A stretch of 51,822 nt of DNA from Aeromonas piscicola (GCF_000820005.1 NZ_CDBL01000005.1:15371-67192), one strand, 5' to 3'. Shown: positions 17,146 to 26,769, counted from the first letter of the stretch. Numbers and translations are program-made. The notes: generated by a model not told the origin, from the letters alone.

Positions 17146-18501
17146 ATGTATCAGCGTCTGATCCCGTCACTGCGCAGCCACCCCTGGGGTGAGGAAGATC
17201 TGCTGGAGGCGACCGAGCTGGATCGCGCCCGCATAGTGCAGGCCGCGCCGGTGCGCCGGCTGCAGCAGAAGACCCAGGTCTTCCCGCTGGATGTGAAGGC
17301 CTCGGTGCGCAGCCGTCTCACCCATTCGCTGGAGGTGCAGGAGACGGGTCGCCAGATCAGCCGCCGCATTCTGGCGGCGCTGCCGGCGGGCTCGGTGTGC
17401 GAGGGGGCCTTTATCAATCTGGTGGAGATGTCCTGTCTGCTGCACGATGTCGGCAACCCGCCGTTCGGCCACTTTGGCGAGCAGGTGATGAGCCAGTGGC
17501 TGGCACAGGAGCTGGATACGCTGTTCGCTGCTGCCCTTGGCCAGGTACCCAGCCCGCAGTGGGCAGAACTGCGTCGGGATCTGCTGGTGTTCGATGGTAA
17601 CGCCCAGAGTCTGAGGCTGGTGCACAGCCTGCACGAGCTGAACCTGACCCTGGGGCAGCTGGCCGCCCTGTGCAAGTATCCGCAGCAGCCCCTGCACGAC
17701 GGTCAGCATCATGGCTGGGCCAGCAAGCGCGGCATTTTCTTCAGTGAACAACCCCTCTACCGTTCCCTGAGCCAGAGCCTGGGACTGGCGCCCGGTTGCC
17801 GTCACCCGCTGGTCTACATCATGGAGGCGGCAGACGACATCTCCTACTGCATCGCCGATCTCGAAGATGCGGTGGACAGGAGCATTCTCAGCCTGAGCGA
17901 GCTGCAACAGGCGCTGCGTCTGGCCGATGAGGGCGCCTACATGGCGGGCTTGCTGGCGGATGCCACCGCCTCTGACAGAGGCTTCTTCCCCCATTTTCGC
18001 CAGCATCTGACTCACGACTTGATCGCGCTGGCCGCCCACACCTATGCGAGCGAGCACGAGATCATACTGAGCGGTGCCTATCCCCAGGCGCTGCTGCACG
18101 GTCAGGCGCCGGCGGCGCAGGTGCTCGATACCCTCAAGCAGGTGGCTCGCGAGCAGGTGTTCATGCGGCCCGAGGTCGAGGCGTTGGAGCTGGAAGGCTA
18201 TGCCGCCCTGCGTGGTGTGCTCTCCACCTATGCCTGTCTGCTGACATTGCCCGCCAGCCAGTTCGAACGCCTGCTGGCCGGGCAGGGGGGCAGCGAGCTG
18301 TTCTTCGCCCGCCGCCTGTTTCACCGCCTGTCGGCCCGCCATCTCAAGGCATACCGGCTGGCGGTGGCCAGCCGGGATCCTCGTTTCGACAAGGGTGCCG
18401 AACAGGAGTGGTACTACCGGGTGCGGCTGCTGCTCGACTATGTGAGCGGCATGACGGATACCTATGCGCTGGAAGAGTTCCGCCTCTTGTCCGGGATCTG
18501 A
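17146..18501 (+). CDS. dgt: dGTPase-family triphosphohydrolase
   Basis: An HD-domain enzyme that hydrolyses dGTP to deoxyguanosine and triphosphate. The 451-residue protein has RSRLTHSLEVQETGR with the first metal histidine, then CLLHDVGNPPFGHFGE with the HD pair, and YIMEAADDISYCIADLEDA with the last metal aspartate region, all in Dgt order. AAGGAG nine bases before ATG 17146 supports this start over the ATG three codons upstream, which abuts the ribosome site. It is probably co-transcribed with arcB. Whether dGTP is the true substrate in this branch cannot be told from sequence. Confidence 0.9.
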   Translation: MYQRLIPSLRSHPWGEEDLLEATELDRARIVQAAPVRRLQQKTQVFPLDVKASVRSRLTHSLEVQETGRQISRRILAALPAGSVCEGAFINLVEMSCLLHDVGNPPFGHFGEQVMSQWLAQELDTLFAAALGQVPSPQWAELRRDLLVFDGNAQSLRLVHSLHELNLTLGQLAALCKYPQQPLHDGQHHGWASKRGIFFSEQPLYRSLSQSLGLAPGCRHPLVYIMEAADDISYCIADLEDAVDRSILSLSELQQALRLADEGAYMAGLLADATASDRGFFPHFRQHLTHDLIALAAHTYASEHEIILSGAYPQALLHGQAPAAQVLDTLKQVAREQVFMRPEVEALELEGYAALRGVLSTYACLLTLPASQFERLLAGQGGSELFFARRLFHRLSARHLKAYRLAVASRDPRFDKGAEQEWYYRVRLLLDYVSGMTDTYALEEFRLLSGI

Positions 18502-18602
18502 CACGCGCCAGGCAAATCCTGTGCGTGCCGTCCGGGAACGGATGTATGCGGCTGACGGGCGATAGAACTGTGTCTCGTCTGGATATTGATAGATGGCTCA
18601 CT

Positions 18603-18614
18603 CCCCATATGGGG
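18603..18614. promoter_or_regulatory. Perfect 12-bp palindrome upstream of a -10-like TATAAA
   Basis: CCCCATATGGGG lies 13 bp upstream of TATAAAAT (18628-18635), in the place expected of a -35 element, so it may be an operator for the small-ORF/DUF1127 transcript. Confidence 0.4.
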
Positions 18615-18693
18615 GGTGAGGTTATTGTATAAAATTCGGTCTTTTTTTAGACTGTGGCAACTTGTTCAACTTTCACTCGGTAAGGAGACGGAT

Positions 18694-18786
18694 ATGCAAC
18701 ATTCAATGCTAAACGTTGCGTTCGACCGCTGCATCAGCAGCGCGAAGACTCGTGCTCTTTTTCTGCCGCGTGGAGGAAACAGGTAA
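18694..18786 (+). CDS. 30-codon leader-like small ORF
   Basis: An ATG with an excellent AAGGAG six bases upstream opens a 30-codon frame (start MQHSMLNVAFDRC, end LFLPRGGNR). It is basic and has no known domain. Its TAA stop lies in the loop of a small hairpin with a T run, and an 83-bp gap separates it from the DUF1127 gene. It may be a regulatory leader peptide or a small protein in its own right; neither is proven. Present because of the ribosome site and position, not because of homology. Confidence 0.5.
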   Translation: MQHSMLNVAFDRCISSAKTRALFLPRGGNR

Positions 18787-18798
18787 CACCTGCTTTTT
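18780..18798 (+). terminator. Weak attenuator-like hairpin overlapping the small-ORF stop
   Basis: CAGGT-aac-ACCTG followed by C and TTTTT. The stop codon lies partly in the loop, so a ribosome at the stop would prevent folding. Short stem, therefore at most a partial terminator. Confidence 0.4.
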
Positions 18799-18828
18799 CA
18801 TCACCCGCGGTTGTCCCGCAGGGTGATG
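18799..18828 (+). promoter_or_regulatory. Stable hairpin before the DUF1127 gene
   Basis: CATCACCC-GCGG, loop TTGTC, CCGC-a-GGGTGATG: a 12-bp stem with one bulge and no T tail, 41 bp before the next start codon. Possible translational or stability element. Confidence 0.5.
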
Positions 18829-18869
18829 TCCCCTCTCCGGGAGAACCGCACGTTCAACTGGAGAATATT

Positions 18870-19073
18870 ATGTCTATCGAGCTGACCCTGCTGCGCACCG
18901 TCGAATCCCTGGTTCAGAAACGGATCACCCGGCTGGAACGCCGCATCAGTTACCTGCACCTCTCGCCCGCCTTGCTGAAAGACATAGGGCTGGAAGGGCA
19001 GAATGTGCAGATCGCCCATGTCCGTGAGCAGGAGTATCAAACCGGCTTCCGGCTTGGGAATCGAATAACCTGA
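18870..19073 (+). CDS. Small basic DUF1127-like protein
   Basis: A 67-residue arginine-rich protein. The central part RRISYLHLSPALLKDIGLEG matches the DUF1127 pattern R-x-x-x-x-L-x-x-L-x-x-x-x-L-x-D-I-G-L. Members of this family are small proteins, some implicated in RNA binding or phosphate and carbon metabolism; the role here is unknown. ATG with GGAG six bases before it. It is preceded by a leader ORF and two hairpins and followed by two terminators in tandem, so it appears to be a self-contained transcript. Confidence 0.7.
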   Translation: MSIELTLLRTVESLVQKRITRLERRISYLHLSPALLKDIGLEGQNVQIAHVREQEYQTGFRLGNRIT

Positions 19074-19077
19074 CAGT

Positions 19078-19135
19078 AAGGGGCCTGGCCCCCTTTTTGC
19101 AGGAAAATGGCAGGCTTAGGCCTGCCATTTTTCGT
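19078..19135 (+). terminator. Tandem terminators after the DUF1127 gene
   Basis: AAGGGG-cctggc-CCCCTT with TTT at 19078-19098, then AAAATGGCAGG-cttagg-CCTGCCATTTTT at 19104-19132. Two strong hairpins in a row give tight isolation from the downstream kinase gene. Confidence 0.85.
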
Positions 19136-19221
19136 ATCCGGTTGAGTTTGATTACGAATTTTCATTCGCACATTTTGCCAAAATCTCTATCATCGCTCTC
19201 CGATCTGTTCAGGAGTTGTCC

Positions 19222-22200
19222 ATGTTGCGTCTTTGCTATCGCGCCTTCCTGTTGTGCTGGCTTGCCTGCTGGAGCCTTGCTACCGCGGCGGAAACCAGTC
19301 TGGACAAGGATCGACTGGGGCTGTCCGAGCGCCTGTGGCTCGCCTCGCGCAGCGACCTGATAGTCGGCATGCCCTCGGTGGCCTGGCCCCCCTATGTCTA
19401 TGCCAATAGCCGGGGTGGATTCAGCGGCCCGCTGGATGATTTTGCCACCCTGATTGCCGGTCGGCTGGGACTGACGCTGCGCTACAAGACCTATCCCTAC
19501 TATGCCGGTGCCCAGCAGGCCTTGCTCGACGGCGAGGTGGACATGTTGATCGGCGTGACCCCCAGCCACTCCCGGCAGCAACAGATGCGTTTTACCTCGG
19601 ATCTCATGGGATTGCCCCGTGGCATTCTGCTGGCGAAGGGGGATGACCAGTTGACCCTGCCGGCGGCCCGTCAACTGCGCTGGGTGTGTGAACATGGCTT
19701 CAGCTCCTGTGAGGAACTGGTGCAGCTTGGCATGGCGCATCTGGTAGAGGCCGACAGCAGCGACGAGGCCGTCTTCATGGTGAAGAAGGGCCTGGCGGAT
19801 GCCTATCTGGCGGATTTGCCCGCCCTGGTTCGCTTGCAGCGCCTGCAACAGCAGGCGAGTCTGAAGGTGAGCACCCCGGACTGGGTGACGGATACCTCGC
19901 TGGCCATGGCAGTGGGCCCCAACAATCAGGGCCTGTTGGGACTGCTGGAGCTGGCACTCAACGACATTCCCCTCGATGAACGACGCCGCATTCTGGAGAC
20001 TGGCGGCATAGTCGACTACGAACTGGCCAATGGCCCCCGTCAGATAGTGTTCAACCAGAACGAGCTGGAGTGGCTGGCGCAGCACCCGACCCTGAGGTTC
20101 GGCGTCGCCCCTGACTGGCCGGCGGTGAGCGAGATCGACGGCAGCGGCCAGCTCAAGGGATTCCTCGCCGATCTGCTCAAGCTGTTCAGCATGCGTTCCG
20201 GTCTCAAGTTCACCCTGGTGCCGACCAGCAGCTGGGCCGAGACTCAGGCGCTGTTCAAGGTGCGCAAGCTGGATCTCATTCCGGCCATTACCCCCACAGC
20301 CGAGCGGCGCCAGTACAGCCTGTTTACCCCGGAATATGCCTTTATCCACAGGGTGATCGCCGCCAGGCAGGGGGGCAAGGAGCTGGAAAACCTCAACGCA
20401 CTCAAGGGCCACAAGGTAGGCATAGTCGGTGGATCGGTCGAGGAGCTGATACTTGAGGAGGTGGGTGCCTATCCGGTAACGGTCAGCAGCGACACCAAGC
20501 TGTTGCCCCTGCTCGATCAGCATGAGGTCGACTATGTGCTGATGAGCATGACGACCCTGGAGCAGGCGTTGCAGAAAGGATTCAACAATCGCTATCAGGT
20601 GGTCTTCTCAGGCAACGAGCTGCGGGTGCCGATCGCCATGGCGGTGAGCCAGCAAGATCCCATGTTGCAACAGATCCTGACCAAGGTGCTGATCTCCATT
20701 CGGCCTGAAGAATTGGCCAAGCTTGAACGCAAGTGGCTCTCCTTGAGCATACAGACCGGCATCAACCCGACCACGGTGGCGCTTTGGTCCTCTTTCGGGA
20801 TCGGCGCCTTCCTGCTCAGCGTCTTGCTGTTCATCGGCTGGAACCGCACGCTGCGCCGCCAGATCGTCCAGCGCCAGCTGGCCGAGCACAAGTTGAACGA
20901 GCAGCTGACCTTCGTGCAGACCCTGCTCAACTCCCTGCCCAACATGGTGGCGCTGCGGGATCGCGAGCAGCGTATCACCCTCTGCAACCAGGCCTACCGG
21001 GATGCCTTCATCGGGGCCAAGGTTGGCGATGATTGCGACGATCTCGACGGCATGCCGCCCCAGGAGCGGGAGCGGGTGCTCAGGGAGGAGCTGGAGGTGT
21101 GGCAGCGCGGTGAGCAGCTGGAAGGGGCGGGTTACAGCCGCCGCCAGGATGGTGCCATGTTCCACGTCATCTATGCCAAACGCCCCTATCGTTCCCCGAA
21201 CGGCGACATGCTGGGCGTACTGACTGTACTCACCGACGTGACCCGCATCAAGGAGGCCGAGGCGCGGGCCCGCCAGGCGGAGACCCGGCTCACCCAGATC
21301 ACCGACAGCATGCCGGGCATCGTCTATCAATACCTGTGGCAAGGGCCAGGTAAGGGCCGCTTCCTCTATGCTTCCCAGGGGGCGAGCGAGATCCTGGGCG
21401 CCAGTCAGCAGGAGATGCTGTCGGCCGAGTCGGGCGGCGAGGTGTTCGGCTTTACCGAAGAGGCATTGCAGGACTTTGTCAGCAAGGTGGCCAATCATGC
21501 CGAGACCCTGGCGCCGCTCGATCTGGAGGTCAGGGTCGAGCGCCCCGAAGGGGATCGCTATTTGCAGGTACGCGGCAGTTTCGTGCCGCAGGAAGAGGGG
21601 AATCTGATCCTCAACGGGGTGATCCAGGACATCACGGCACTCAAGCGCCAGGAGAACGAGCTGCGAGAGGCGCGCGCCTATGCGGAACAGGCGATGCAGG
21701 TGCGCAGCCGCTTCCTTGCCACCATGAGCCACGAGCTCAGGACCCCCATCTCCGGCATGCACGGCATGCTGGAATTGCTGCAGATGAGCGAGCTGAATGA
21801 AGATCAGCGCTACATGCTGCGCAACGTCATCACCTCCACCAACAACCTGCTCTATCTGGTCAACGATGTGCTCGACTTCTCCAAGATAGAGGCGGGCCAG
21901 CTGCAACTGCACTATCAGGATGGCCGTCTCGCCTCCGTGATCTGCGACGTGATCCGTGGTCATGCCACCCTGGCCCATGGCAAGGGGTTGAAGGTGACGC
22001 TGGAGTGGGCGCCCGAGGTGCCGGATCAGGCCCGCATCGACGTCGTGCGGGTGGGGCAGGTGCTCTCCAATCTGCTCAACAATGCGGTCAAGTTCACCGA
22101 GCGGGGAGAGATCCGCATCCAGGTCAGCTATCGCGCCGAGCAACTGTTCATCGCCGTCAGTGATACCGGCATCGGCATCGCCGAAGAGAAGCAAGATCGC

Positions 22201-23502
22201 CTGTTTACCCCGTTCGAGCAGGTGGAGTCCGACATAACCCGACGCTTCGGCGGTACCGGGCTGGGGCTGGCCATCTGTCATCAGCTGGCTCAGAAAATGG
22301 GGGGCAGCCTGGCTCTTGAGAGCAAACCGGGTCAGGGAACCCGGCTGACGTTCGGTTTCCCGCTGACGGAGTGCCAATGGGATGCGCCGCCGCTGGCAGG
22401 CCAGCAATGGTGGCTGTTTGGCGAGGATGCGGCCCTGCAGTCTGCCATGCTGCGGCTGGGGGCTAGATTGAATCGTCTGGACCCGCAGCAGTGGTTGCAG
22501 CCGGTGAGTGGTTTGTTATTAGCGGAAGAGGGCTGGCTCGAGCAGGCGCTGGGCAGCGAGTGGTCGACGCGTTTGCAGCAATCCGACCTCAAGGGCATAG
22601 TGCTCTCCCCGCTGGAAGCGCTGCGCGGCCGCATGGGTTCGGATGCCTGGTGGCGCCTGGGTCAATCCCCGCTTTACCCCGATCTGTTGCTGGAGACCTG
22701 TCACCAGTTGCTGGGGGAAAAAGCGATCCATCCGGTGCAGGCCTATGCCGCTCAGTTGCAGGGGCGCGTGCTGGTGGCCGACGATCATCCCATCAATCGC
22801 GCCCTGCTGGCGCGCCAGCTTGCCATTCTCGGGGTGGATGCCGAGGTGGTGGACGATGGCGAGAAGGCGCTGCGTACCTGGCAGGGGCAGGATTTTTCCC
22901 TGCTGCTGACCGACTGTCACATGCCGGTGATGGATGGCTACACCTTGACCCGGACCCTGCGGGCGCAGGGGGAGCAGGCTCCCATCATAGGGGTTACGGC
23001 CGATACGTCGGAAGGGGCTGGCCTGCAGATGCAGCAGGCCGGCATGAATGACATGCTGTTCAAGCCCTACACCCTGGATACCCTGCGCCAGATGCTGGCC
23101 CGCTGGCTGCCGGTGGTCGTGCTGGTGGACGAGGCGGCACGACCACCGGCTGAACCGCCCAGAAAGCAGGGGGAGTGCTGGATCTCGCTGTTCGGGGATG
23201 AGGAGGTGGCCCGCAGCATGGCGCAGGAGTACCTGGATTCCAACCGTCAGGATGGCGATGACATGATGCAGGCGGTGGCCCGCCAGGATACCCATGCCCT
23301 GGTGGAGACGGCGCACCGCATCAAGGGAGCTGCCCGCATGGTGGGGCAGTTGGCATTGGCAGAGGAAGCGGCTCGACTCGAAGCGGCTGCCCGTCTGAAG
23401 CAGCTGGAAGAACTCACCGAGTTGAGCCAGACAGTACAGGTGCTGATGAACTCTATTACACGCGAAATTGGACTATGGCTCGATGAACAAGACACAGCAT
23501 GA
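19222..23502 (+). CDS. Hybrid sensor kinase, two solute-binding domains (RocS/EvgS-like)
   Basis: A 1426-residue membrane hybrid kinase. Order: signal peptide (about 1-25), two periplasmic SBP_bac_3 domains (about 40-265 and 285-510), one membrane segment (517-540), two PAS domains (about 555-680 and 690-815), HisKA with H837 in TMSHELRTPIS, HATPase (SDTGIGIA, GGTGLGLAI), a receiver-like segment without a recognisable phospho-Asp (about 1060-1165), a true receiver with D1231 in LLLTDCHMPVMDGY, and HPt with H1365 in ETAHRIKGAARM. This is the EvgS/BvgS/RocS layout and suggests sensing of a small solute such as an amino acid. AGGAG six bases before ATG 19222 fixes the start. It overlaps the REC-EAL gene by 20 bp, so that is its likely partner. 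Confidence 0.9.
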   Translation: MLRLCYRAFLLCWLACWSLATAAETSLDKDRLGLSERLWLASRSDLIVGMPSVAWPPYVYANSRGGFSGPLDDFATLIAGRLGLTLRYKTYPYYAGAQQALLDGEVDMLIGVTPSHSRQQQMRFTSDLMGLPRGILLAKGDDQLTLPAARQLRWVCEHGFSSCEELVQLGMAHLVEADSSDEAVFMVKKGLADAYLADLPALVRLQRLQQQASLKVSTPDWVTDTSLAMAVGPNNQGLLGLLELALNDIPLDERRRILETGGIVDYELANGPRQIVFNQNELEWLAQHPTLRFGVAPDWPAVSEIDGSGQLKGFLADLLKLFSMRSGLKFTLVPTSSWAETQALFKVRKLDLIPAITPTAERRQYSLFTPEYAFIHRVIAARQGGKELENLNALKGHKVGIVGGSVEELILEEVGAYPVTVSSDTKLLPLLDQHEVDYVLMSMTTLEQALQKGFNNRYQVVFSGNELRVPIAMAVSQQDPMLQQILTKVLISIRPEELAKLERKWLSLSIQTGINPTTVALWSSFGIGAFLLSVLLFIGWNRTLRRQIVQRQLAEHKLNEQLTFVQTLLNSLPNMVALRDREQRITLCNQAYRDAFIGAKVGDDCDDLDGMPPQERERVLREELEVWQRGEQLEGAGYSRRQDGAMFHVIYAKRPYRSPNGDMLGVLTVLTDVTRIKEAEARARQAETRLTQITDSMPGIVYQYLWQGPGKGRFLYASQGASEILGASQQEMLSAESGGEVFGFTEEALQDFVSKVANHAETLAPLDLEVRVERPEGDRYLQVRGSFVPQEEGNLILNGVIQDITALKRQENELREARAYAEQAMQVRSRFLATMSHELRTPISGMHGMLELLQMSELNEDQRYMLRNVITSTNNLLYLVNDVLDFSKIEAGQLQLHYQDGRLASVICDVIRGHATLAHGKGLKVTLEWAPEVPDQARIDVVRVGQVLSNLLNNAVKFTERGEIRIQVSYRAEQLFIAVSDTGIGIAEEKQDRLFTPFEQVESDITRRFGGTGLGLAICHQLAQKMGGSLALESKPGQGTRLTFGFPLTECQWDAPPLAGQQWWLFGEDAALQSAMLRLGARLNRLDPQQWLQPVSGLLLAEEGWLEQALGSEWSTRLQQSDLKGIVLSPLEALRGRMGSDAWWRLGQSPLYPDLLLETCHQLLGEKAIHPVQAYAAQLQGRVLVADDHPINRALLARQLAILGVDAEVVDDGEKALRTWQGQDFSLLLTDCHMPVMDGYTLTRTLRAQGEQAPIIGVTADTSEGAGLQMQQAGMNDMLFKPYTLDTLRQMLARWLPVVVLVDEAARPPAEPPRKQGECWISLFGDEEVARSMAQEYLDSNRQDGDDMMQAVARQDTHALVETAHRIKGAARMVGQLALAEEAARLEAAARLKQLEELTELSQTVQVLMNSITREIGLWLDEQDTA

Positions 23503-24694
23503 GTTGGTGATCATGGTGGTGGAAGACCACGCGTTCCAGCGCAAGGCACTGATGCACCAGATCCGTGGGCTCGGTTATCCCTCCCTGCTGGAGGCTCAGG
23601 ACGGGCTGGAGGCGCTGGCCATGTGTCAGCGTCATCAGGTCGACATCCTGTTTTGCGATCTGCGCATGCCCGGCATGGATGGCATGGCATTGCTGCGCCG
23701 CCTCTCCCTCGGCGGCTTTCGTGGCGGCATCATCCTTTCCAGCGCGCTGGAAGATGACGTGGTCGAAGCCGTGCTACGGATGAGTGCCGCCTATGGCCTG
23801 CAGGTGCTGGGGCGCATCGAGAAGCCCTCCAGCCAGCAGCAGATCAGCCAGCTGATCGGCGCCTGGCGGCCACAACAGGAGCTGGCCCAGGAGGAGGATG
23901 GCCACAGCCTGACCCTGGATGAACTGAGTCAGGCGCTGGAGCAGGATCAGCTGCTGCCCTGGTATCAGCCCAAGGTGAGCTTTGGCTCGGGGCAGTGGGT
24001 CGGCATGGAGGCGCTGGCCCGCTGGCAGCACCCGGACTACGGCCTCATCTCGCCGGCTCGCTTCATTCCGCTGGCGGAGCACAATGGTCTCATCGACCAG
24101 CTGACCGAGGTGATCATCAGCAAGTCTCTGCGCGATGGCCACCTGTGGGAGCAGACCGGGCTATCCCTCAACCTGTCGATGAACCTCTCCACCACCTCCC
24201 TCATCGAGGGGGATCTCTGCAACACCCTGATCAACCAGTGCCAGCGCTGGAGCATCAACCCCGAGCTGATTACCCTGGAGGTGACGGAGAGCTCGTTCGT
24301 GAAGGATCTGGGCAAGTCGCTGGAGGTGCTGACTCGTTTGCGCATGCACGGCTTCGGGCTATCCATCGATGACTTCGGGACCGGCTACTCCTCCATGCAG
24401 CAGCTGGCCCTGCTGCCCTTCACCGAGCTCAAGCTGGACAGATCCTTCGTCGATCGCTGCTATGAGGATCCCTCACGTTTGGCCATAATAGAGTCAAGTA
24501 TCGAGCTGGCCCGCAAACTGGGGCTCAAGTCGGTCGCCGAGGGGGTTGAGGATGAACTGACCTGGCGACTGCTGGCCAGATTGGGGTGTGACGTGTGTCA
24601 GGGCTTCTTCTCCGCCCGGCCCATGCCGCGTGATGAATTGATGGGATGGCATGACTCCTGGCGCGAACGGTTACCGGGTCTGATCGGAGACTGA
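23483..24694 (+). CDS. REC-EAL response regulator, c-di-GMP phosphodiesterase (RocR-like)
   Basis: A 403-residue regulator: receiver domain with acceptor D59 (ILFCDLRMPGMDG) and a C-terminal EAL domain from about 150. The EAL residues for metal binding and catalysis appear present: E176 in MEALARW, N in LSMNLS, E in LEVTES, DD in IDDFGTGYSS, K in LKLDRSF, E in AEGVED and Q in QGFFSARP. It should therefore hydrolyse c-di-GMP, probably under control of phosphorylation, as RocR of Pseudomonas. ATG 23483 lies inside the kinase gene (20-bp overlap), implying translational coupling. There is no DNA-binding domain, unlike VieA. Confidence 0.92.
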   Translation: MNKTQHELVIMVVEDHAFQRKALMHQIRGLGYPSLLEAQDGLEALAMCQRHQVDILFCDLRMPGMDGMALLRRLSLGGFRGGIILSSALEDDVVEAVLRMSAAYGLQVLGRIEKPSSQQQISQLIGAWRPQQELAQEEDGHSLTLDELSQALEQDQLLPWYQPKVSFGSGQWVGMEALARWQHPDYGLISPARFIPLAEHNGLIDQLTEVIISKSLRDGHLWEQTGLSLNLSMNLSTTSLIEGDLCNTLINQCQRWSINPELITLEVTESSFVKDLGKSLEVLTRLRMHGFGLSIDDFGTGYSSMQQLALLPFTELKLDRSFVDRCYEDPSRLAIIESSIELARKLGLKSVAEGVEDELTWRLLARLGCDVCQGFFSARPMPRDELMGWHDSWRERLPGLIGD

Positions 24695-24732
24695 GTGCCG
24701 GGTTGTATGCCCGCAGTTGAACAAGGACGTTC

Positions 24733-26709
24733 ATGAAAATTTCAAGCAAGTTGTTGCTCAGCTTCTGTTTTATCAACCTGTTGGTGATCCTCTCCTCCGC
24801 CCTGGTCTATCACCAGCTCGGCCGGATCGGGCAGGCCGAAACCAATCTGCTGGAGCAGGCGCTGCCCGCCCTGCAGCGGGATGAGGCGAGCCAGAAGGCG
24901 CTGGTGGCGACTGTCTCCTCTCTGCGCGGTTACCTCATCCTCGGCAAGGATCCGGCCCAGGCCGCCCGCCTCAAGCAGGAATGGGAAGGGGCCTGGCAGG
25001 CCATCGAAGGGCAGCCGTTCACACCGGCCCTCGCCCAGTCTCTCAAGGCGTTCAAGGGAAATCAGGAGAAGGTGTGGGCCATCGCCCATACCGAGGAGAA
25101 CCTGCCCGCCCACACACTCATGCTGCTGGAAGCTGGCCCGCTGGCGGAATCCGCCCTCGATCAGCTGCAATCCTTTGCCAATGAAGAGGTGGCCACTCCG
25201 CAGGATCAGCTGCCGGGGGATCGCCGACTGCTGCTCAAGCAGGTGGGGGATGCCTACAACGGCCTCTCCAATGCGCTCTCCGCCCTGCGCGACTTCCTCA
25301 TCTCGGGTGATCCCGAATATCGCACCAAGTATCAGGACTACTACCAGTTCCACCAGCAGCGTGTCGCCGAGGTGAAACAGCAGCAGGCCAACTTTACCGA
25401 GGCCGAGAAGGGCCTCTGGTCGCTGTTTGAAGAGATGTCAGCCCCCTTCGCCGAGCTGGTCGGTCAGGTGATCAGCAAACGTCAGGCTCTAGACTGGGAT
25501 CAGGCCAACTACCTGATGGCAACCGATATCGAGCCTGCGCTGACCCAGCTGGCTGGCCAGCTGGCGGCCCAGGTCACCCAGACCCGCGCCGATGTGGACA
25601 GCATGGGCCACAAGATGGCCAGTGCTGGACAAACCATCAACCGTACCTTGCTGCTGGCCACTCTGACCGTCATAGTGCTGGGCACTCTGGTGGCCCTGTT
25701 GTTCAGCCGCCGGTTGACCCGGGACATCGCCAGCCTGGTGGTGCGGGCCGATCTGGTGGCCAACGGCCGTCTGCCGTCCCGCCCTCTGCCGGTGCAGAGC
25801 CAGGATGAACTGGGCGGGCTGACGGGTTCCATCAACCAGATGTCCCAGCAGCTGCGCCAGCTGGTCGGCGAGATCCAGGGGGCCGTGGGGCAGGTGGAGG
25901 GGGCATGCGTCGAGGTCGGCGACACCACCCGGGCCATAGTCACCGATCTGGCGAGCCAGAATCAGAGGGTCGACACGGTAGCGGCGGCGATCGAACAGAT
26001 GTCGGTCAGCACCCGGGATGTGGCGGGCAACATAGCCGATGCGGCCCGTGCCGCCCAGCAGGCCGAGGTGCAGACGCGGCAAGGGGGCAATGCCCTCGGC
26101 CGCATGACCGCCACCATGCAGGAGATAGCGACCATGATTGCCCAGGCCAATCAGGCCATGGGTCTGCTCAGCACCCAGAGCGAGCAGGTGGGACGCGTTA
26201 CCGAGGTGATCGCCACCATAGCCGAGCAGACCAATCTGCTGGCGCTCAACGCCGCCATCGAGGCGGCGCGGGCCGGGGAGCAGGGGCGCGGTTTTGCCGT
26301 GGTGGCCGATGAGGTGCGTCTGCTCGCCAGCCGTACCAGCCAGTCGACGGCCGAAATCAGTCAGACCATCGCCAGTATTCAACAACAGACTCGCCAGACG
26401 GTGAGCACGGTCGGCAGCGGGACCCAGCTGGTGGAACAGGGCCGGGATGCGGTCGCGTCGGTGACAGCTACGCTCAGTGCCATGCTGCAACTGGTGCAGG
26501 ATCTGTCCGGCCAGCTGGGGGCGATCGCCACCGCCACCGAGCAGCAGTCCCGGGTTGCCCAGGAGGTGGCGGGCACGGTGGAGGAGATCGCCGGGCTGAG
26601 CCGGCAGTCGAGTCAGCGCAGCCGGCAGGGGGAGGAAATAGTGGCCAGACTGGCGCAGGATACGGGGCGGCTGACGTCCGTCATCAGCCGCTTCGAGCTG
26701 GATGCCTGA
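24733..26709 (+). CDS. Methyl-accepting chemotaxis protein
   Basis: A 658-residue chemoreceptor with an N-terminal membrane segment (about 8-27), a helical periplasmic ligand domain (28-304), a second membrane segment (305-325), a HAMP domain (about 327-380), and a cytoplasmic signalling domain. The conserved tip [19 protein letters not shown] at about residue 497 and [12 protein letters not shown] are intact. No C-terminal CheR/CheB pentapeptide is seen; it ends SRFELDA. AAGGA five bases before ATG. It starts 38 bp after the REC-EAL gene, so all three probably form one operon joining c-di-GMP and chemotaxis signalling. Ligand unknown. Confidence 0.94.
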   Translation: MKISSKLLLSFCFINLLVILSSALVYHQLGRIGQAETNLLEQALPALQRDEASQKALVATVSSLRGYLILGKDPAQAARLKQEWEGAWQAIEGQPFTPALAQSLKAFKGNQEKVWAIAHTEENLPAHTLMLLEAGPLAESALDQLQSFANEEVATPQDQLPGDRRLLLKQVGDAYNGLSNALSALRDFLISGDPEYRTKYQDYYQFHQQRVAEVKQQQANFTEAEKGLWSLFEEMSAPFAELVGQVISKRQALDWDQANYLMATDIEPALTQLAGQLAAQVTQTRADVDSMGHKMASAGQTINRTLLLATLTVIVLGTLVALLFSRRLTRDIASLVVRADLVANGRLPSRPLPVQSQDELGGLTGSINQMSQQLRQLVGEIQGAVGQVEGACVEVGDTTRAIVTDLASQNQRVDTVAAAIEQMSVSTRDVAGNIADAARAAQQAEVQTRQGGNALGRMTATMQEIATMIAQANQAMGLLSTQSEQVGRVTEVIATIAEQTNLLALNAAIEAARAGEQGRGFAVVADEVRLLASRTSQSTAEISQTIASIQQQTRQTVSTVGSGTQLVEQGRDAVASVTATLSAMLQLVQDLSGQLGAIATATEQQSRVAQEVAGTVEEIAGLSRQSSQRSRQGEEIVARLAQDTGRLTSVISRFELDA

Positions 26710-26742
26710 TGACCGGATAGTTCGGAGGAAACAGATAAAGTG

Positions 26743-26765
26743 AGGCGGGCCTGTTGGCCCGCCTT
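26743..26765 (+). terminator. Terminator after the chemoreceptor gene
   Basis: AGGCGGGCC-tgtt-GGCCCGCCT followed by TCGT. Strong stem, short T tail. It may also end the leftward rfaH transcript. Confidence 0.75.
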
Positions 26766-26769
26766 CGTA

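Noticed and set aside
19162..20523. Long minus-strand frames within the sensor kinase gene (also 20608-22407)
   Set aside because: Shadow frames caused by codon usage; the plus-strand kinase domains are unambiguous.
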